64,000 bases of DNA, taken from the NCBI GenBank assembly GCA_032622095.1, contig CP136068.1, positions 134,671,989 through 134,735,988 on the forward strand. Direction: 5' to 3'. Origin of the DNA: Siphonodentalium dalli (lineage: Eukaryota > Mollusca > Scaphopoda > Gadilida > Siphonodentaliidae). Each line of letters opens with the position of its first letter. Within the stretch, counting starts at the first letter, position 1. This document shows, in pieces, positions 36,111-49,352 of this stretch. The notes under the pieces were generated by a model. That model was not told the DNA's origin, did no database searches, and was given only the letters and a program-made list of their open reading frames with translations. The position numbers and the translations under genes were made by a program.

Positions 36111-37284
36111 TTTAGGACATGCGAATTGTTTTATCATTTCGTGGCCACGAAATACTAATTCGTGGCCACGAAATAACTAATTGACCTTTGCATATGTCCG
36201 GATACCTTTACGGTATGGTTAAACTAACTGCATGATGTTTTAGATCAATGCGTACGATCGCAGAGAAGCTACTATAAACCTATTATGGCGTGGGACCTGG
36301 GCTCTATGGGGATATGGACGATATAAACTAGCCCAGAGAGAACGGGGAAATACGGGTCAGGTGGTTCCAAGACAAACTGAATATTCATTAGTTTTTACCA
36401 CAAGGGATCGTTTGGGAATGCCATTTCTCTCGGCATATTGGCCGATTTAAGTCAAATAAGGGGTTTTGCAGGGTGGGCCCAAAAACAAACTTATAAATAT
36501 TCACCCCTTTCAACCATACCCGATCCAAAATGGTCGCCGCTCACAAGGGGTCAAATGGGGTACACACCATTTCTCGGTCAATTGACCGATATCGATCAAA
36601 TAAAGGGTGTTTTACCGTGGCTCACAAAGCAAGCTAAATTTTCACACCTTCAGCCCACTCGAGCGAAAATGATAACTGATCAGAGGGGTCCATACATGGT
36701 ACCATGCAATCCCTCCCCACATTTTAGGTAGAATATAGTGTGTTGTATGGTGACCCCTGAGCCAAACTAAATGTTCACCCGCTTTCACCATCCCCGATCC
36801 AAAATGACCACCCCAGATGGGTTCAAATATGACACCTATACAATTTCTCGACCCCTTAAACGTTTGATGTGGTGTAATTGGTGCTGTATAGGTTGGCCCC
36901 AAGATATACTGAATGTCGTGGGTGCCTATGTAACCCACCCCAGGACGGCGGCAACTTTGGATCGGGTTGGTGAAAGGGGTGATTACTCAATTTGTTTTAC
37001 AGGCCACCCTACAACACCCTTTATCTCAAATCGCCGTGGCTCATGCCAAGATGGTGGACAACAGTTACTACAACCAGAGCATATCTATCCGCTTCCATTA
37101 CAACAATGGGACTGATGATCGTTTATCACAATTAGTTATTTCGTGGCACGAATTATTTATTTTGTCACCACGAATTAGTTATTTCATGGCCACGAATTAG
37201 TTATTTGCCACGAACTAGTTATTTCGTGTCCACGAATTAGTATTCCATGGCCACGAGATAACAAAAATATTCCCATGTCCTAAA
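36111..37284. mobile_element. 1.17-kb inverted-end element with palindromic TTCGTGGCCACGAA units
   Basis: TTTAGGACATG at 36111 and CATGTCCTAAA at 37274-37284 begin inverted ends that run on into tandem CGTGGCCACGAA units (36137-36182 and 37132-37262). Between them a ~150-170-bp unit containing CCCGATCCAAAATGGTC-type phrases is repeated three or four times with much divergence. No transposase is visible. Confidence 0.65.
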
Positions 37285-37779
37285 AGTTTTGACTGACACA
37301 TAAATATGACTCCCAGATTTGTTAGCACACAACTCCGTATTATGCGGTACTTGGTCCTGGAAATAAACATTAATTTTGTCAACTGATGAAAAAACACCAT
37401 CAATCAATTTTACAACGACATCCCGAAACTCGAGTCTAGTCTTGATAAACATTACATTTGTATAATAGTGGACATTATCACCGAAGCACGTGATTGTGAT
37501 GTATATGATTGATGTGAACAACATTTTTTATCAACTACTGTATCTGGTTGCCTGACTATATTGCAAGTTAATTTTGTAAAATCACGATAGATTACATGTA
37601 AGAGCCATGGATATAGGATAGCCATTAAGTTCCACCACTGTGAACATTTGAGTAAATTGTCAAACTCTCTATAGGGTCCAACGTTAGTTGTGTTCGCAAC
37701 TGTAGTACTGTACTAGCGGAGACTTATCTGACGACACCATTCTCAAATATACATTTCAGAGTCATACTTGACATAATGT

Positions 37780-38745
37780 GCACAATTTCAACTTGCACAA
37801 TTCATGAAAAGGCTAATCGCGTTAGTCAATATCTGTATAATCAGGAAACGCTCTTTAATTTTTTTAAACCGTCCAAACAATTTGTTTCCACTAAAATGTC
37901 AGACTGGAAACAAGTAGACTCTGAACGTAGACCGCCATATTTGATACTTTTGTTAATTTCAACTCGCACAGTCCACCAGAATGTTAGTTATGAGGATTAA
38001 TATTTGTATAATAAGTAAACTCTCTTTAAATGCTTAAAACAGTCTAAAAACTCTTTTTTCCGATAAAATTTCAACTGGACACAGGTAAACTCTGAAAGTG
38101 GACACGCTATTGATAAATAATCCGTTCGCATGTCGTCTTAGACAATCCGATATGGCGCGACCGTTGTTTTTGACCAAAGGAATCTGACTTGTGAAATCAG
38201 CGAGGGTGGGGGTGGGGTTAGCCTTTCTGCGATATCTTTACCAAAAATCGATATATCGAAGTTTTGTTTCTGGCATATGGTCAAGATATCCTTGTAGATT
38301 GTTCATGTTCGTCTATATGTGATGTAGCTGATTTTAAGAATATGCAATACCTTAATATTTGGGAAAGAAAATTGAAAATGCAGTCATAATTGCAATTCAT
38401 CTGATGATTTTTGATCAAATTCAACATTAAGATATGTAATTAAGTAATTTGTGGCAAGATCTCCCCATGTTTTTCGATTTCCAAGAACAAAGAAAGCCAC
38501 TCACCGAACTTGCTATGCGTAATAGCATGTTTTTATTACCAGGTGGATGGGAAAAAAATAGAGGGGTACACAAACAAAAGCCCCACACAAACCTGCTTCC
38601 ACAAAAATATCAAGCTGGAAACAGGTAGATTCTGAAAATAGACACACTGGTGGTATAGAAACTGTTCTCATATCGCTTTTAACATTCCGAAAACGCGCGA
38701 CCATTTTTTTCGACATAAGGAATCCGACTAATATACAATGACACC
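37780..38745. repeat. diverged local repeats (~190-bp unit, a third copy at ~38580)
   Basis: ACTGGAAACAAGTAGACTCT (37903), a variant near 38079 and CTGGAAACAGGTAGATTCTG (about 38615) are followed by similar sequence, including GCGCGACCRTTKTTTT. Not coding. Confidence 0.5.
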
Positions 38746-39035
38746 GAACGAATGCCAGAGGCACCGCTTCAAATAGGGATAGGCCCCACTCTTTGATACG
38801 CATTGGACAACCTCAACCAAGAACGATAATCATACATGGTTTTGGCGGAACATATATTATAAGTGCGCAGTGTTGTTTTTCTTGGCGAATCTCTTGACTC
38901 ATGTTTGTCGCCCAACAACGATGCGTAATTTGATTAAATGTGACATTCTATTCAAATTTTCACCCGTAAAAATATGTACTTGTAAATGCTAACATCGTAG
39001 ACTGAGAAGACAATCGGGCCAATATTACTAGGTTA

Positions 39036-40625
39036 GGCCCGTTCCAAACGACGGATTTTTGTCGACTCGAATCTAATTGTATTAAATCCGTCGGTGATGC
39101 GTCTGCGGTCAATTTTGTTTCAGACGGACGCATCTTTGTCGCGTCGAATCTAATACATCGGTCGATTTATTTAAAGGTGCACTCCATGTTACCTTCACAA
39201 AATGGTCACGCGTAGATATAGAGGCCTATATATACCGGTATATACTAAAATACAGTATAAATGATGTATAAATATATGCGCGATTGCAGCGCGAATATAT
39301 GTGCATATGTATACGAGGATGTATATAGTACATATTATTATAATATAATATAATATAATATAATAGGCGCTACACATAAATGTTAGATCGTGCAACCAAT
39401 TGCCATATATGTGTATACCATGCATGTAAATACAGGTATACAAGAATTAGTATAAATCAGAGACTACCACCCCTACCCTTATAATAAGGAATACCGGAAT
39501 ATATGAATTATTATAAATAAGAGGTTACCACCCCTATATACCCTCATAATAATGCCGGTATATATGAATTATTATAAATAAGATCAGTGGTACCACCCCT
39601 ACCCCTTATAATGAGGAATACCGGAATATATTAATTATATATTATAAATCATAGGCTACCACCTATATATCCTTTATAATAAGGAATACCAGTATCTATG
39701 AATTATTATAAATCATAGGCTACCATCCCTACCCCTCATAATAAGTAATACCGGTTTATATGAATTATTATAAATCTGAGGCTACCACCCCTACCCCTTA
39801 TAATAAGGAATACCGGTATTTATAAATTATTATAAATCATAGGCTACCACTCTGCCCCTTATAACAAGTAATACCTGAATATATGAATTATTATAAATAA
39901 GAGGTTACTACCCCTTTACCCCTCATAATAAGTAATATCGGTATATATGAATTATTATAAATCAGTAGTACCACCTCTGCCCCTTATAATAAGTAATACC
40001 GCTAAATATTAATTATTATACATCAGATACTATCACCCCTATACCTTACAATAAGGAATATCGGTCTATATGAATTATTATAAATCAGTTGCTACAACCC
40101 CTACCCATTATACCGGTATATATGGATTATTCTAAAACATTGATACTATATCCATTATAAGATGTGAGTCAGTGACATGCCATGTTCGTTGAGGAATCAA
40201 ACTACCAAAATAATTACAATTTGCACAATGTTACCTAAGCAATGCTTATAGATATATCTTTCTTTATGACAAAGAGAGCGTGCGACAAATGACGTCATGT
40301 GGGTATTTCCTCAGATAAGGGGAGCCCCCTCATTATTATACCATTATCATATCATTATCATATCATTTGCATTCGTTCTTCTGCAACTTTCGGCTCTTCT
40401 CGTCACATGTATTAGATTCGAGTCGTCAAAAATCCGTCGTTTGAAACCAAGACGGATTTCAGACGCATCACCGACGAAGATTCGTCTGAATTGGACGGAG
40501 ATTCGTCTGTGATGCGTCTGACACGGATCTAATTGTTTCAAACGTCGCATTTTTGACGCATTTAATACAATTGTGGGTCTGGTATTAGATTCGAGTCGAC
40601 AAAAATCCGTCGTTTGGAACGGGCC
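39036..40625. mobile_element. TTA-flanked MITE-like element with long inverted ends and minisatellite core, copy 1
   Basis: GGCCCGTTCCAAACGACGGA at the left is matched by TCCGTCGTTTGGAACGGGCC at the right, and the inverted match continues for about 40 bp. TTA lies outside each end (39033-39035, 40626-40628), as in PIF/Harbinger insertions. The core (about 39455-40140) holds roughly eleven ~62-bp units containing GAATTATTATAAATCA and AATACCGG. ACGCATC-type motifs repeat near the ends. No transposase frame is present. Copy 2 is inverted at 59996-62546. Confidence 0.8.
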
Positions 40626-41194
40626 TTAGGGATAGTCACAAGCATTCGGAGTAACTTTGAGTAACCCACACCTTTCAGCGAGTTACTGCGACTAACACTG
40701 GTGTTAATCATAGTGACTAAGTTACACCAAGAATAACTCTAATGGCAACACTGCCTTGAATTATGCTTGATATTCATCGCTAAATATTAAATTTCCATTA
40801 GATCACAGTTCTATTGGATATATAATTGAACGAATGTGATGGGAGGATATAATGGCATAGCTGTTAGACATTCACTCCCACACCAAACGCTGCACTATTT
40901 GGATAATAGGTTCTTATTCAGTGACACCACAGACATCTTGGAAAATGAACTAGTTAAACAGACCTATATCACAAACCATTGTTATACCTCTCAACAGACC
41001 AGTATCGAAATCTATGTTTTAGAGAATGGATTTAAAGCCTGTCCTCCTTTCAATTTGTTCACTGATTCTGGATAAAAAATATCATATTGTTGAGTATTGA
41101 CATTATCTGCACACAATTTCCACAAAATTACATGTACCATTCCAAGTGCAGTGACTCAGAATAGTTTTAGTCATTATGACGCAATCCTGGTCGC

Positions 41195-41305
41195 TTATGT
41201 CCGGCTTGTCGTGCTAAAATCACTAAAGTCTGGTACGGTGTTCTGGTCCGGTGAGTTGTTGATGGTGATGTGTCTCAAGAACGTCATGGTTGCTGCTTCA
41301 CCTTG
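41195..41305 (-). CDS. terminal exon with stop codon
   Basis: The acceptor is a pyrimidine-containing tract ending TTTACAG just above 41305. The frame starts in phase 0 with QGEAATMTFL, runs 36 residues to STTSRT, and ends in TAA at 41195-41197. The tail is polar and Ser/Thr-rich with no evident domain. Phase agrees with the exon at 43095. I could not settle a poly(A) signal. The frame on the opposite strand here is a shadow. Confidence 0.65.
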   Translation of the reverse strand, partial: QGEAATMTFLRHITINNSPDQNTVPDFSDFSTTSRT

Positions 41306-43094
41306 CTGTAAAGTTCGAAAATAAAATGAAGGCAATAAATGGTTGTGTTAATAACAGTCCCCCAATGCATGGCACTAAGGATACCCCGGCAGTATACATG
41401 GGCTATACAAACTAAACTGTAGCCGTATTTAAAGGAGATGGCTATTTCGGTCATCAAAAAGGGTCAATACGCGACTAAAATACATCCAATCAATCTAGGA
41501 ATCGCATGTACACATACATGTTGTCATGGATGGTGGTAAATATCTGAGCCAACTCTCATATAAATTAACCAGGAGACGAAGAATTAAGTACAATATAGCA
41601 TAAAATGAGGCCCCCACCCCCTCCCCCATGGCATCCGGCCTAAATTTGATTGTGGCATCCATAATACTCTATAACGGGGGGGGGCACATACATATCAATG
41701 ATCAGTGAATATTATAGCGGAGCAAAGAGAACTGGTCAAATGCATATAGCCATAAACGAAGACCAACGAACCTAAATAGTTCAATATAGTTTTGCGACAC
41801 ATACACCTTGGGGTGGGGGGTACATGAAAATATGCCACTAGATATTGATTCTAATTTGAAATTCGGCATCAATTCAATTCAATTTAATTACTCTTCATCA
41901 TGTTGGATATTACAGAGTATATATTTGGATAATTACAACATAAATATACATCTATAGTATATATATACATGCATGAGATTTTTGAGCGATTATTTTGTGC
42001 AGGATAATGCACAATATGTAGTGAAATTATTTAATCCAGCAATAATTTAATCAGGAATCCGAAGTATAGATATTTTGGCATCCTGCGTACATGGTGTTGA
42101 CATCCGGAAATCCCCGGAATCCGGCATCCGAGTAGGGGTGGGGGCCTCCAAAATGACAAAATTCGAAAATGGAGATAATTATAGTTATAGTAAAAAAAAC
42201 CTCGGATTGATCTCATAAATGCAGATGCACAGGCTACGGCGATGGTAACTAATTCTTACAAGTTTAAAAACATTGATATGAAGCATCATTTTTGCCGCTT
42301 AAAGGGACTCAATGCATTCAAAGTGGATTCATGCGAAAACATTGAAAAATATTCTGAATATCATATTCAGACTAAACTATTTAAAATTACTACAAGATTA
42401 GCGATGTTTGTTGATAAATCACATTAGCGATGTTTGTTGATAAATCACTGTAACCGTTTTGTTTACTTAAAAACCCAGCTCCTTTGTTCTATCTTGATCT
42501 TCTATTTTCCGAACGTGCAGTTTATGCCACAAGTCGACATTCGTAATCTAAAGGGTCCATTTCTCCCAATGTATGCACTATCAGCTCCCTCATAACAAAA
42601 ATTCCCTTCTACACACGCCCATAAAAACAAACATCTATATAGTGCTCACGAACCCCACGTAATCCAATATCTGGTTGTTAGAGGCAACACGCTAACTTGC
42701 ATTTCAGGTGGTATCTATCACATTCAAACAAAACATGTCATTATTATAGAGTTACTGTTCTTGTTCTATACATAATAATAATGCTTTGTTCATATTCAAA
42801 CATATCCTAAAATGCATAGGTGCCCGAAATGCAGATAATTACGCCGACAGTATATATTACGTATATATACTGTATATATACTACGCTATGTACAGCGAAA
42901 ACAAATATTTTATTATACGCTTAGTATACAGCGACGTTTATTTTCGACCATAGTTGTACTGGTCCGGTGTTATGCCTTTACAATTGTGTCCCTGGCATAG
43001 TCCACGTGCGACGACCGCTCACTCGAACCATGTCAAGTGGCGTGGTTTTGTTCTCAGTCAAGGACTATATGCGCGCCTGTTGAAATCAACTCAC
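41306..43094 (-). other. intron, no supported feature
   Basis: AT-rich intron. It contains G-rich runs near 41680 and 41815 and an AT palindromic stretch at about 42850-42890. I see no exon or intact transposon. Confidence 0.5.
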
Positions 43095-43190
43095 CTTTAC
43101 TACGCAGTCTATGTCCTTTGGTTCTAACTTGAAATCCATTGTACGCACGTGACCTGTGTTTATCCCAACCGTTCGATTTGCGTCGAGTTC
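43095..43190 (-). CDS. internal exon, 96 bp, phase 0-0
   Basis: The acceptor TCAATTTGCAG precedes it and the donor GTGAGT follows AAG. It encodes 32 residues starting ELDANRTVGI and ending DIDCVVK, with no stop. GC content and codon regularity stand out from the surrounding intron. It joins in frame to the exon at 48944 upstream and the terminal exon downstream. Confidence 0.75.
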
Positions 43191-44544
43191 CTGCAAATTG
43201 ATAAGTAATACCATTGCCACCTATAAACTAAACGCCTCAGAATAAGTAATACCCCGACACAATCTCAAGAATCACGAAGCCGATCATCGGCAAATGTTAC
43301 ATGTGTTATACAGTATATTGTAACCGCTACGATCATCCAACCGAAACAGCCACGTGCATACCATCCACGGGGATAACCGGACGCGGGGTCAAAACGGCGA
43401 GTGATGTATGTAAAAACGGGGTCAGAGCAGAAAGAAGTGTGGCAGAGTGAGTATAGATATATAAGAAAAAAACAGTACATTGGTGGGAGCTGTGGGATTT
43501 CGAGAAGAGAATTTTTTCATTGAAAAATAATCTTAGTTTTAAAATGAATAATGCTACTGTTAAAATTGTTGGTCATTTGGGCAGTATATAACCACCCGAA
43601 GTGTTCGCTGATATTCTAGGGATAGTGCATGGATTGTGATAGCTTTGTTTTGTGTGCAATCGAATTAGCTATTAATGTCAAAATGCTGGTTTTTCAATGA
43701 TATATATGGTCTGAAGGGCGTTACAATATGTTTGTTAGCTTAGGCAAAAAAAACGTTTAAGCTATGTCATGTAATTACCTATACATCTACTAGAACCCCC
43801 ACTAGATTCATGCCGCTTGATTCAAGGACCAACAACAATAATCATATCAACTAACACATGGAACATAGACCTGAATAGCAGACGCTCGGCCCTCCAATGA
43901 CCTCACGTCCGACCTCGAACACCGATTATCATACAATGAAGCACCCCCTCCAAATATGGTTGTGGGACACTATCATAACAGAAGAGCCAATCCTGATGTG
44001 TATTACCAAAGTACCTCATTTAATGTGCACCCAAAATAGTATATAATACACCACGATCCACTAACCAAGTATGCTTACTCAGTTCCATCTCGAATGTCTA
44101 TATATATAGAGCATCACCTCTGCTACTCAGGTCGCCGGTCCACTACATTGTATACAAGTATTACATGTGTATTATCAGACTGATTAAATTCTTATACCTA
44201 CCTTACTCGTATTTAAATTCGCGCAGTACTATTTTTCGCGCACCCGTTGGTGCGCGAATTTAAAATGAGCGAAAAATATTACGACTCCCGAGTTTATACC
44301 AAATCACCGGGAAACAATAAGGCTATATGTTGATGAGTTAAGTAATACACGTATACACATTATATACGGAAGGTTGGACCAAATATTAGGCTACTATGAC
44401 TAGAATTGACATGCGGGCAACCAACAGCAAAACCATTTCTGATATGTATGACATAATTATATAGCAATAAAGCATGGCAACATCATTGATGTTGAAATAC
44501 TTGTAAGAAATACACATTGCAGACTGAAGATGCACGAAAGGACG

Positions 44545-44564
44545 CCCCCCCCCCCCCCCCCCCC
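44545..44564. repeat. poly(C) run of 20
   Basis: An unbroken run of C in the intron. Its length may be unreliable in assembly. Confidence 0.9.
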
Positions 44565-45214
44565 GTTCACAACGCTGGCACTACACCGTGACCAAGTTTA
44601 GATTTTTCCTGACAGCCCCGCATGTTCCCCTGGAAATAGATCTGAAGACGCCTATCACTATTTCTTCGTGTATCCATTGTACCAACGAGAGCGCTCAATA
44701 TTCTTTGAGAAAATAACCCGCGAAAATCTCGAAACAAGCAATATTTCAAAAAGAAATATGTAACTATTTTCGATCACACAGCAATATATCGCAGCGACTA
44801 AGCGTTTCAACCCTAACTGATTATATTTATTTTACTTGCGAATCTATACTTAAAATTGCTTCCGGAATTTCAACTTGCTACATGTATGTGGCAATTACCT
44901 CACAAGTGGACAAACCTCTCATTCAAACATCTCATTCTGATTTAGTATCTGTATTGCCTTCCAGAGCACAACAATAACAAAAATGGAAAACAAATCAAGT
45001 GTACCACTATATTTTACCGCCAACATACAAATACTAAGAATAGATAATATATTCGCACTTGTCAATGATACAAAACTTTCATAATGTAGTGACAATTTTT
45101 TTCTATGCCAAGAAACAACCTCTCTACAATTAAGGCACTACACATTATATCTCTCAAAACTTATCACGATGTAAATACGTTTGTACCGTCCTCTTGATTA
45201 CATGTGTGTTATTA

Positions 45215-45314
45215 TATTGTGTTAGGAGAGGGGCTTCATTAATTGCAAAAACTTGTGCACCGACCGATCCCTTTTGTGTATTATGCAAATAAAATATGTT
45301 TCAAGTCAAGTCAA
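45215..45314 (+). mobile_element. possible 3' tail of a non-LTR retrotransposon
   Basis: TTATGCAAATAAAATATGTT followed by TCAAGTCAAGTCAA resembles the 3' ends of invertebrate CR1/L2-like elements. Only the tail is recognisable. Confidence 0.4.
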
Positions 45315-46175
45315 CAGCTATGTGCGTACATCTACTGGGACGACCGGAAGTGTGGTAAAATGGGCCGGTCGGCGAATTGAGATGACCAGACGAGTAACAC
45401 CGACCAACAGAGGAGAAATATAAAGTTTGGCAGAGCCAGTATAGAGTCGCCGAGTCGCTATATGGCCACGAAAACTAGCCGAGTCGCGATACATGAATCG
45501 TTACAAACATATTGTGTATATAACACATTTATCTATCATTGGTGTGACAGAATCCACCGCACAAATTACATTTTCGGAGTTTATTAAATGCCAAAACTGT
45601 TGAATTTATGTCAGACGATTAGCTTTCTTGCGTAAATTCTCCCAACCTGCAAAGGCATGTGTCACGCAATAGCTCGCTTTGCTAAATTCTCACAACTTGC
45701 AAGTTAACGGAAATTGTATTCAATGGACACAATCTCTTACACTTATAATAAATACTGAACAAATACATACTAGTTACTTTGTGATATGTTATACCATAAT
45801 ACCCATGATGGTAGGCAATCAAATAATGTTAAAACCTTGGAACTATTTGTTTATAGTACGCAAGAATATACGTTGGAATGTCGTTTTGATTTTTCACGCG
45901 ATTTCACAGTTCATTCATGATTTTGAACCAGTCAACGACGTCACGAGCGCCTTGTAGCGCAACTGCAGTAACGATATAGATGTTTTTATCGCCAATTCGT
46001 TATCGCCAATTGTATCAGAAATTTCGTAGGAAATGGTAGATAAATATTATGACTGATGAAGTGAGCAGTGGTTGCAAGTTTGAGTGAGCGCCGTTTGTGC
46101 ATCGGTGGTTCTTTATTCACAAAACCGTCATGCGAAGACTTAGTTCTGCATGTAACCACATGTCACGATAAGACT

Positions 46176-46662
46176 TTGATCGTGCCATGAATCTCTACGC
46201 TGGCTAATGCCCGTAGAGATCATATTCCACCAGGACAAAACCTGCGTACTTTTTAAAGTTTTGACAGGGAACCTTATAAAGTCGAAACGCGGGGAGAGTA
46301 TTTCTTAGTTATAATCGGTTCCTTGATAATGTACTTCACTGTATATGATGGTCCCAACTCGAAATTGCATGATTTTAGTGACTTTGTGGGCGTTGCTTTG
46401 CGTCGTTTACAATTATGGAATTTCTCCTGGATAATTAATTCAATGTTTACTGCGATATCGGTTCAGAAAAGTCACAGTAAAACATGCAATTTCGAGTTGG
46501 GACCTTCACCTACAGTGAAGTACATTATTATGGAACAAGAAATATATTCCCCGTGTTATTTTTTCGACTTTATAATGTTCCCTGTCAAAACTTCAAAAAG
46601 TTCCAAGGTTTAATATGATCTCTACGGGCGTTAGCCAGAGTAGAGATTTATGGCATGACCTA
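46176..46662. mobile_element. MULE-like foldback MITE (487 bp) with 9-bp target duplication
   Basis: GATAAGACT occurs at 46167-46175 and 46663-46671. Between them the sequence folds back over ~190-bp arms: GCCATGAATCTCTAC on the left faces GTAGAGATTTATGGC on the right, and GGTCCCAACTCGAAATTGCA faces its complement. Long inverted ends and a 9-bp duplication are typical of Mutator-like non-autonomous elements. A frame spanning it is a foldback artefact. Confidence 0.7.
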
Positions 46663-47240
46663 GATAAGACTAAATTAGAGGCACCGTGTTCTCGTTTTAA
46701 TGAATAGACACTGGATTCAATACCGACATGGGGTTGCCAATTCCTAATTGCGGTAGACCAGGAATGTCATATTTTTAGTGTCATTAATTGTCCAATCTTT
46801 TGTAGAGTGCTCACCCCTTTGATGACATAGGTGCCAAATCACTAAAGAGATATACAAATATCGTTAACGGAAAATTCTGACCACTTAGACACAACCTAAT
46901 GTCCAGCATACATGAACATGTTCCTACTTAGTATATTCCAAGTGATTTTATTATTTTTGGTATGTTGACTCTTCCCATTCGTTGTGTTCATTCACGCATT
47001 TAGCAACTCACCGTATCACTTGTTCTACGATATGTTGGTCACATGTAAACTATTATATTCCCAAAGTTTCATCGGATTCTGATTGCCACATCTGAAGATC
47101 TAATTTCAAATATCAGGGGTATAGGGGTACTTTTTGATGTGTTTACATTGCAGTAAGCCATGTAAACGTGAGTTATCTCTGCCCGGATAACCGTTTCTTT
47201 TGTAATATATGTTATTAATTGGTTGTTTCCATATTGGCCG

Positions 47241-47315
47241 CATTATGAGGCCGATGTCTGTCGTATGGCCTGAGGTCGCAGGCCGAACGCTAATACGACA
47301 GACAGAGGCATCATA
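47241..47315. repeat. hairpin in intron
   Basis: GATGTCTGTCGTAT and ATACGACAGACAGAGGC pair, with an inner GGCCTGAGGTCGCAGGCC stem. Could be a short MITE remnant; function unknown. Confidence 0.6.
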
Positions 47316-48473
47316 TAACTCGGTCAATTTGAAAACAACAAATTAATAAGTATTTTATTAATTAGCATCATTGGCAATAATTGTTTTACATGCAGGATGA
47401 ATATATTAACATAGATATATACCATGCATGCTTTATTAAACTAACAATTATTCCAGCAATTTTTATTCTTGTGAACTTTGCGAAGAACTTGCAGCGATTT
47501 CACATGCAGTAGTGTCAGTTTCCACTGGGAATGATATTGATACGCATACATGTAGTTCATCCACCTACATGTATATTTACTCTCAAAAACAGTGACTGTC
47601 CGTAATTCATCCGAAATCAACTGAAATATCTATCTTCCGTCGACCCAATATTCTTTGCCGATCGAGTAATATACGCATGACGTTATTTGCGTTACCGTTG
47701 ACTTATTGGCCGACTTTTTTACTTATTGACCGTGTTTTCCACTTATTGGCCTACCTTTGTTACCTATGACGCGGGCAGCTTTTTACCTATTGCGGCCGAT
47801 AACCTATATAGCTAATTAATAATACACTGGACAACAGGCGTGCTTTAATGCTATAATGTTGGTGGATCCTACTCAACGCGTTGCCATATAGTAATGTTAT
47901 TTTGACTCACTTTCTTGTTTGTTTACACTTGAGTAAGTATTAACCTGATTAACCCATTTCTTCAACGACTTTCATTGAATCATGAAACCAAATTATATAA
48001 CCGGGAATATGAATATCGTATTACCACAACGCCGGATCGTTTCCTGTTTTATTTTGCTGTAGTATGAAGACTCTATTTTTATCCATAAACCATCAATCGT
48101 GTATTATATTACACGGGTGGAGAGTAACTAAATGTGACTTATAGCAAAAACAAGAGTTCGAAAAAAGTATACACTATACCACAACTTTCCTTGCTATATT
48201 TCGTTCCGGAAACTATACCGTGTCATCAAAGTTTGTATACTTAGCTGTCGTCTGCTTATAGAATCTAAAGATCCCCACAAATGAAGGGCTATTATAATGT
48301 ATACTTTTATAACTAAATATGATAAGTATCAACATAGTGTAGGTACATTTATGATGTAACAACAGGCGGAGAGAGTCGATGATAAGCGAACTTAAGTTGT
48401 ACAAGTTTTCAAACCTGAGCATAAGTCTTTTATATAAATAAAATATGTATAAAGTTAACACGAGTTGCCTGAA

Positions 48474-48919
48474 CAGAGACGTGGCGACATGTGGTCAGGT
48501 GTCTACCCCCTCCTCCAACTTGATCTATATTGTCAACAGTTTGAAATTTCGTTCCTATATGGCATCATTAGTTGGAAATTTTACACCATGCACATGTTGG
48601 TTGACATTTTTCTCATTGCTTGATATTCCAACCAGTAATTAATATGGAATCTTTTGTTTTTGTTTTATTTTACTCTTCTTTTATTTTTTGGACCAACAGT
48701 AGCATTTGGTCCGAAATGACCATCAGTGGAAATTCTACAACCTTACATGTAGGTTGGACATTTCTAACAGGTGGAAAGCTTGAGGTATCAGTTGGATAAA
48801 GTTCCAACATAAGGGGTGCAAACGAATTTCCCCTCTGATTTTGGGCTGGTTCAAGGGGGGGGTGGAGTTGGAAATTTAAATGTGGACACCCCAATGGGGA
48901 CCCTCTAGCCACGTCCTTG
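48474..48919 (+). mobile_element. hAT-like MITE, shorter copy (446 bp)
   Basis: The left end CAGAGACGTGGC is inverted against GCCACGTCCTTG. The flanks TGCCTGAA and TACCTGCA match at six of eight bases, an aged 8-bp target duplication. Inner phrases (TTGGAAATTTTACACC, GGGACCCTCTAGCCACGT) match the 61122-62252 element. It lies only ~25 bp from the donor of the exon at 48944. Confidence 0.7.
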
Positions 48920-48943
48920 TACCTGCAGCATGGGTTTACATAC

Positions 48944-49102
48944 ATCAACGAATATCCTTTCCATGTTTGTGAGGAGCGCATCTATTGTTGCCGACATAAC
49001 GGATGTGAAATTGGGGATATCTCTCCGCCAGTATCCTAGGAACCGCTCCTTGATGTGGATTCCCTTCTCGTTGATGAATTCGACTAGGTCCTCGTAAACA
49101 AT
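48944..49102 (-). CDS. internal exon, 159 bp, phase 0-0
   Basis: The acceptor is CCGCATTTCAG and the donor is GTATGT. It encodes 53 residues beginning IVYEDLVEFINEKG, with FLGYWRRDIPNF in the middle and LLTNMERIFVD at the end. It is the longest exon found. With the end of the preceding exon it completes an EF-hand-like stretch, EAFLVLDTKKIGK joined to IVYEDLVEFI. The loop keeps Asp at position 1 and Gly at 6 but lacks acidic residues at 3 and 5, so calcium binding is doubtful. Confidence 0.8.
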
Positions 49103-49352
49103 CTGAAATGCGGTGAAATGGGTCAGCGTTCCAAAACTTCCAAAAATTAATTATCCACAAATAACGATTTTAGTTGCTTAATTATAAATCGGTCAGCAGC
49201 ATCTTAGAGCATCATACCTAACGTGTAATAAAACGAAGAATCCTTTCCATTCCCTCCATCATCTCCCACCCCCATCTTTGTCTTCTTATCTTGAATTATT
49301 CCTCTTATTCTTAACACCCAAAAAAATCCCAGGACCCATGTAATATCCGAAT

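Noticed and set aside
36438-37115. Frames of 97-114 codons
   Set aside because: They lie in the repeated core of the 36111-37284 element, and each strand gives similar-length frames.
44567-44749. 60-codon minus-strand frame as another exon of the gene
   Set aside because: No paired acceptor and donor in phase 0. The nearby AG/GT candidates give short or broken frames.
46323-46613. 96-codon plus-strand frame
   Set aside because: It spans the foldback MITE at 46176-46662; the two ends of the peptide are mirror products of the inverted arms.
47106-47327. 73-codon minus-strand frame
   Set aside because: It covers an intronic hairpin and shows no domain or splice support.
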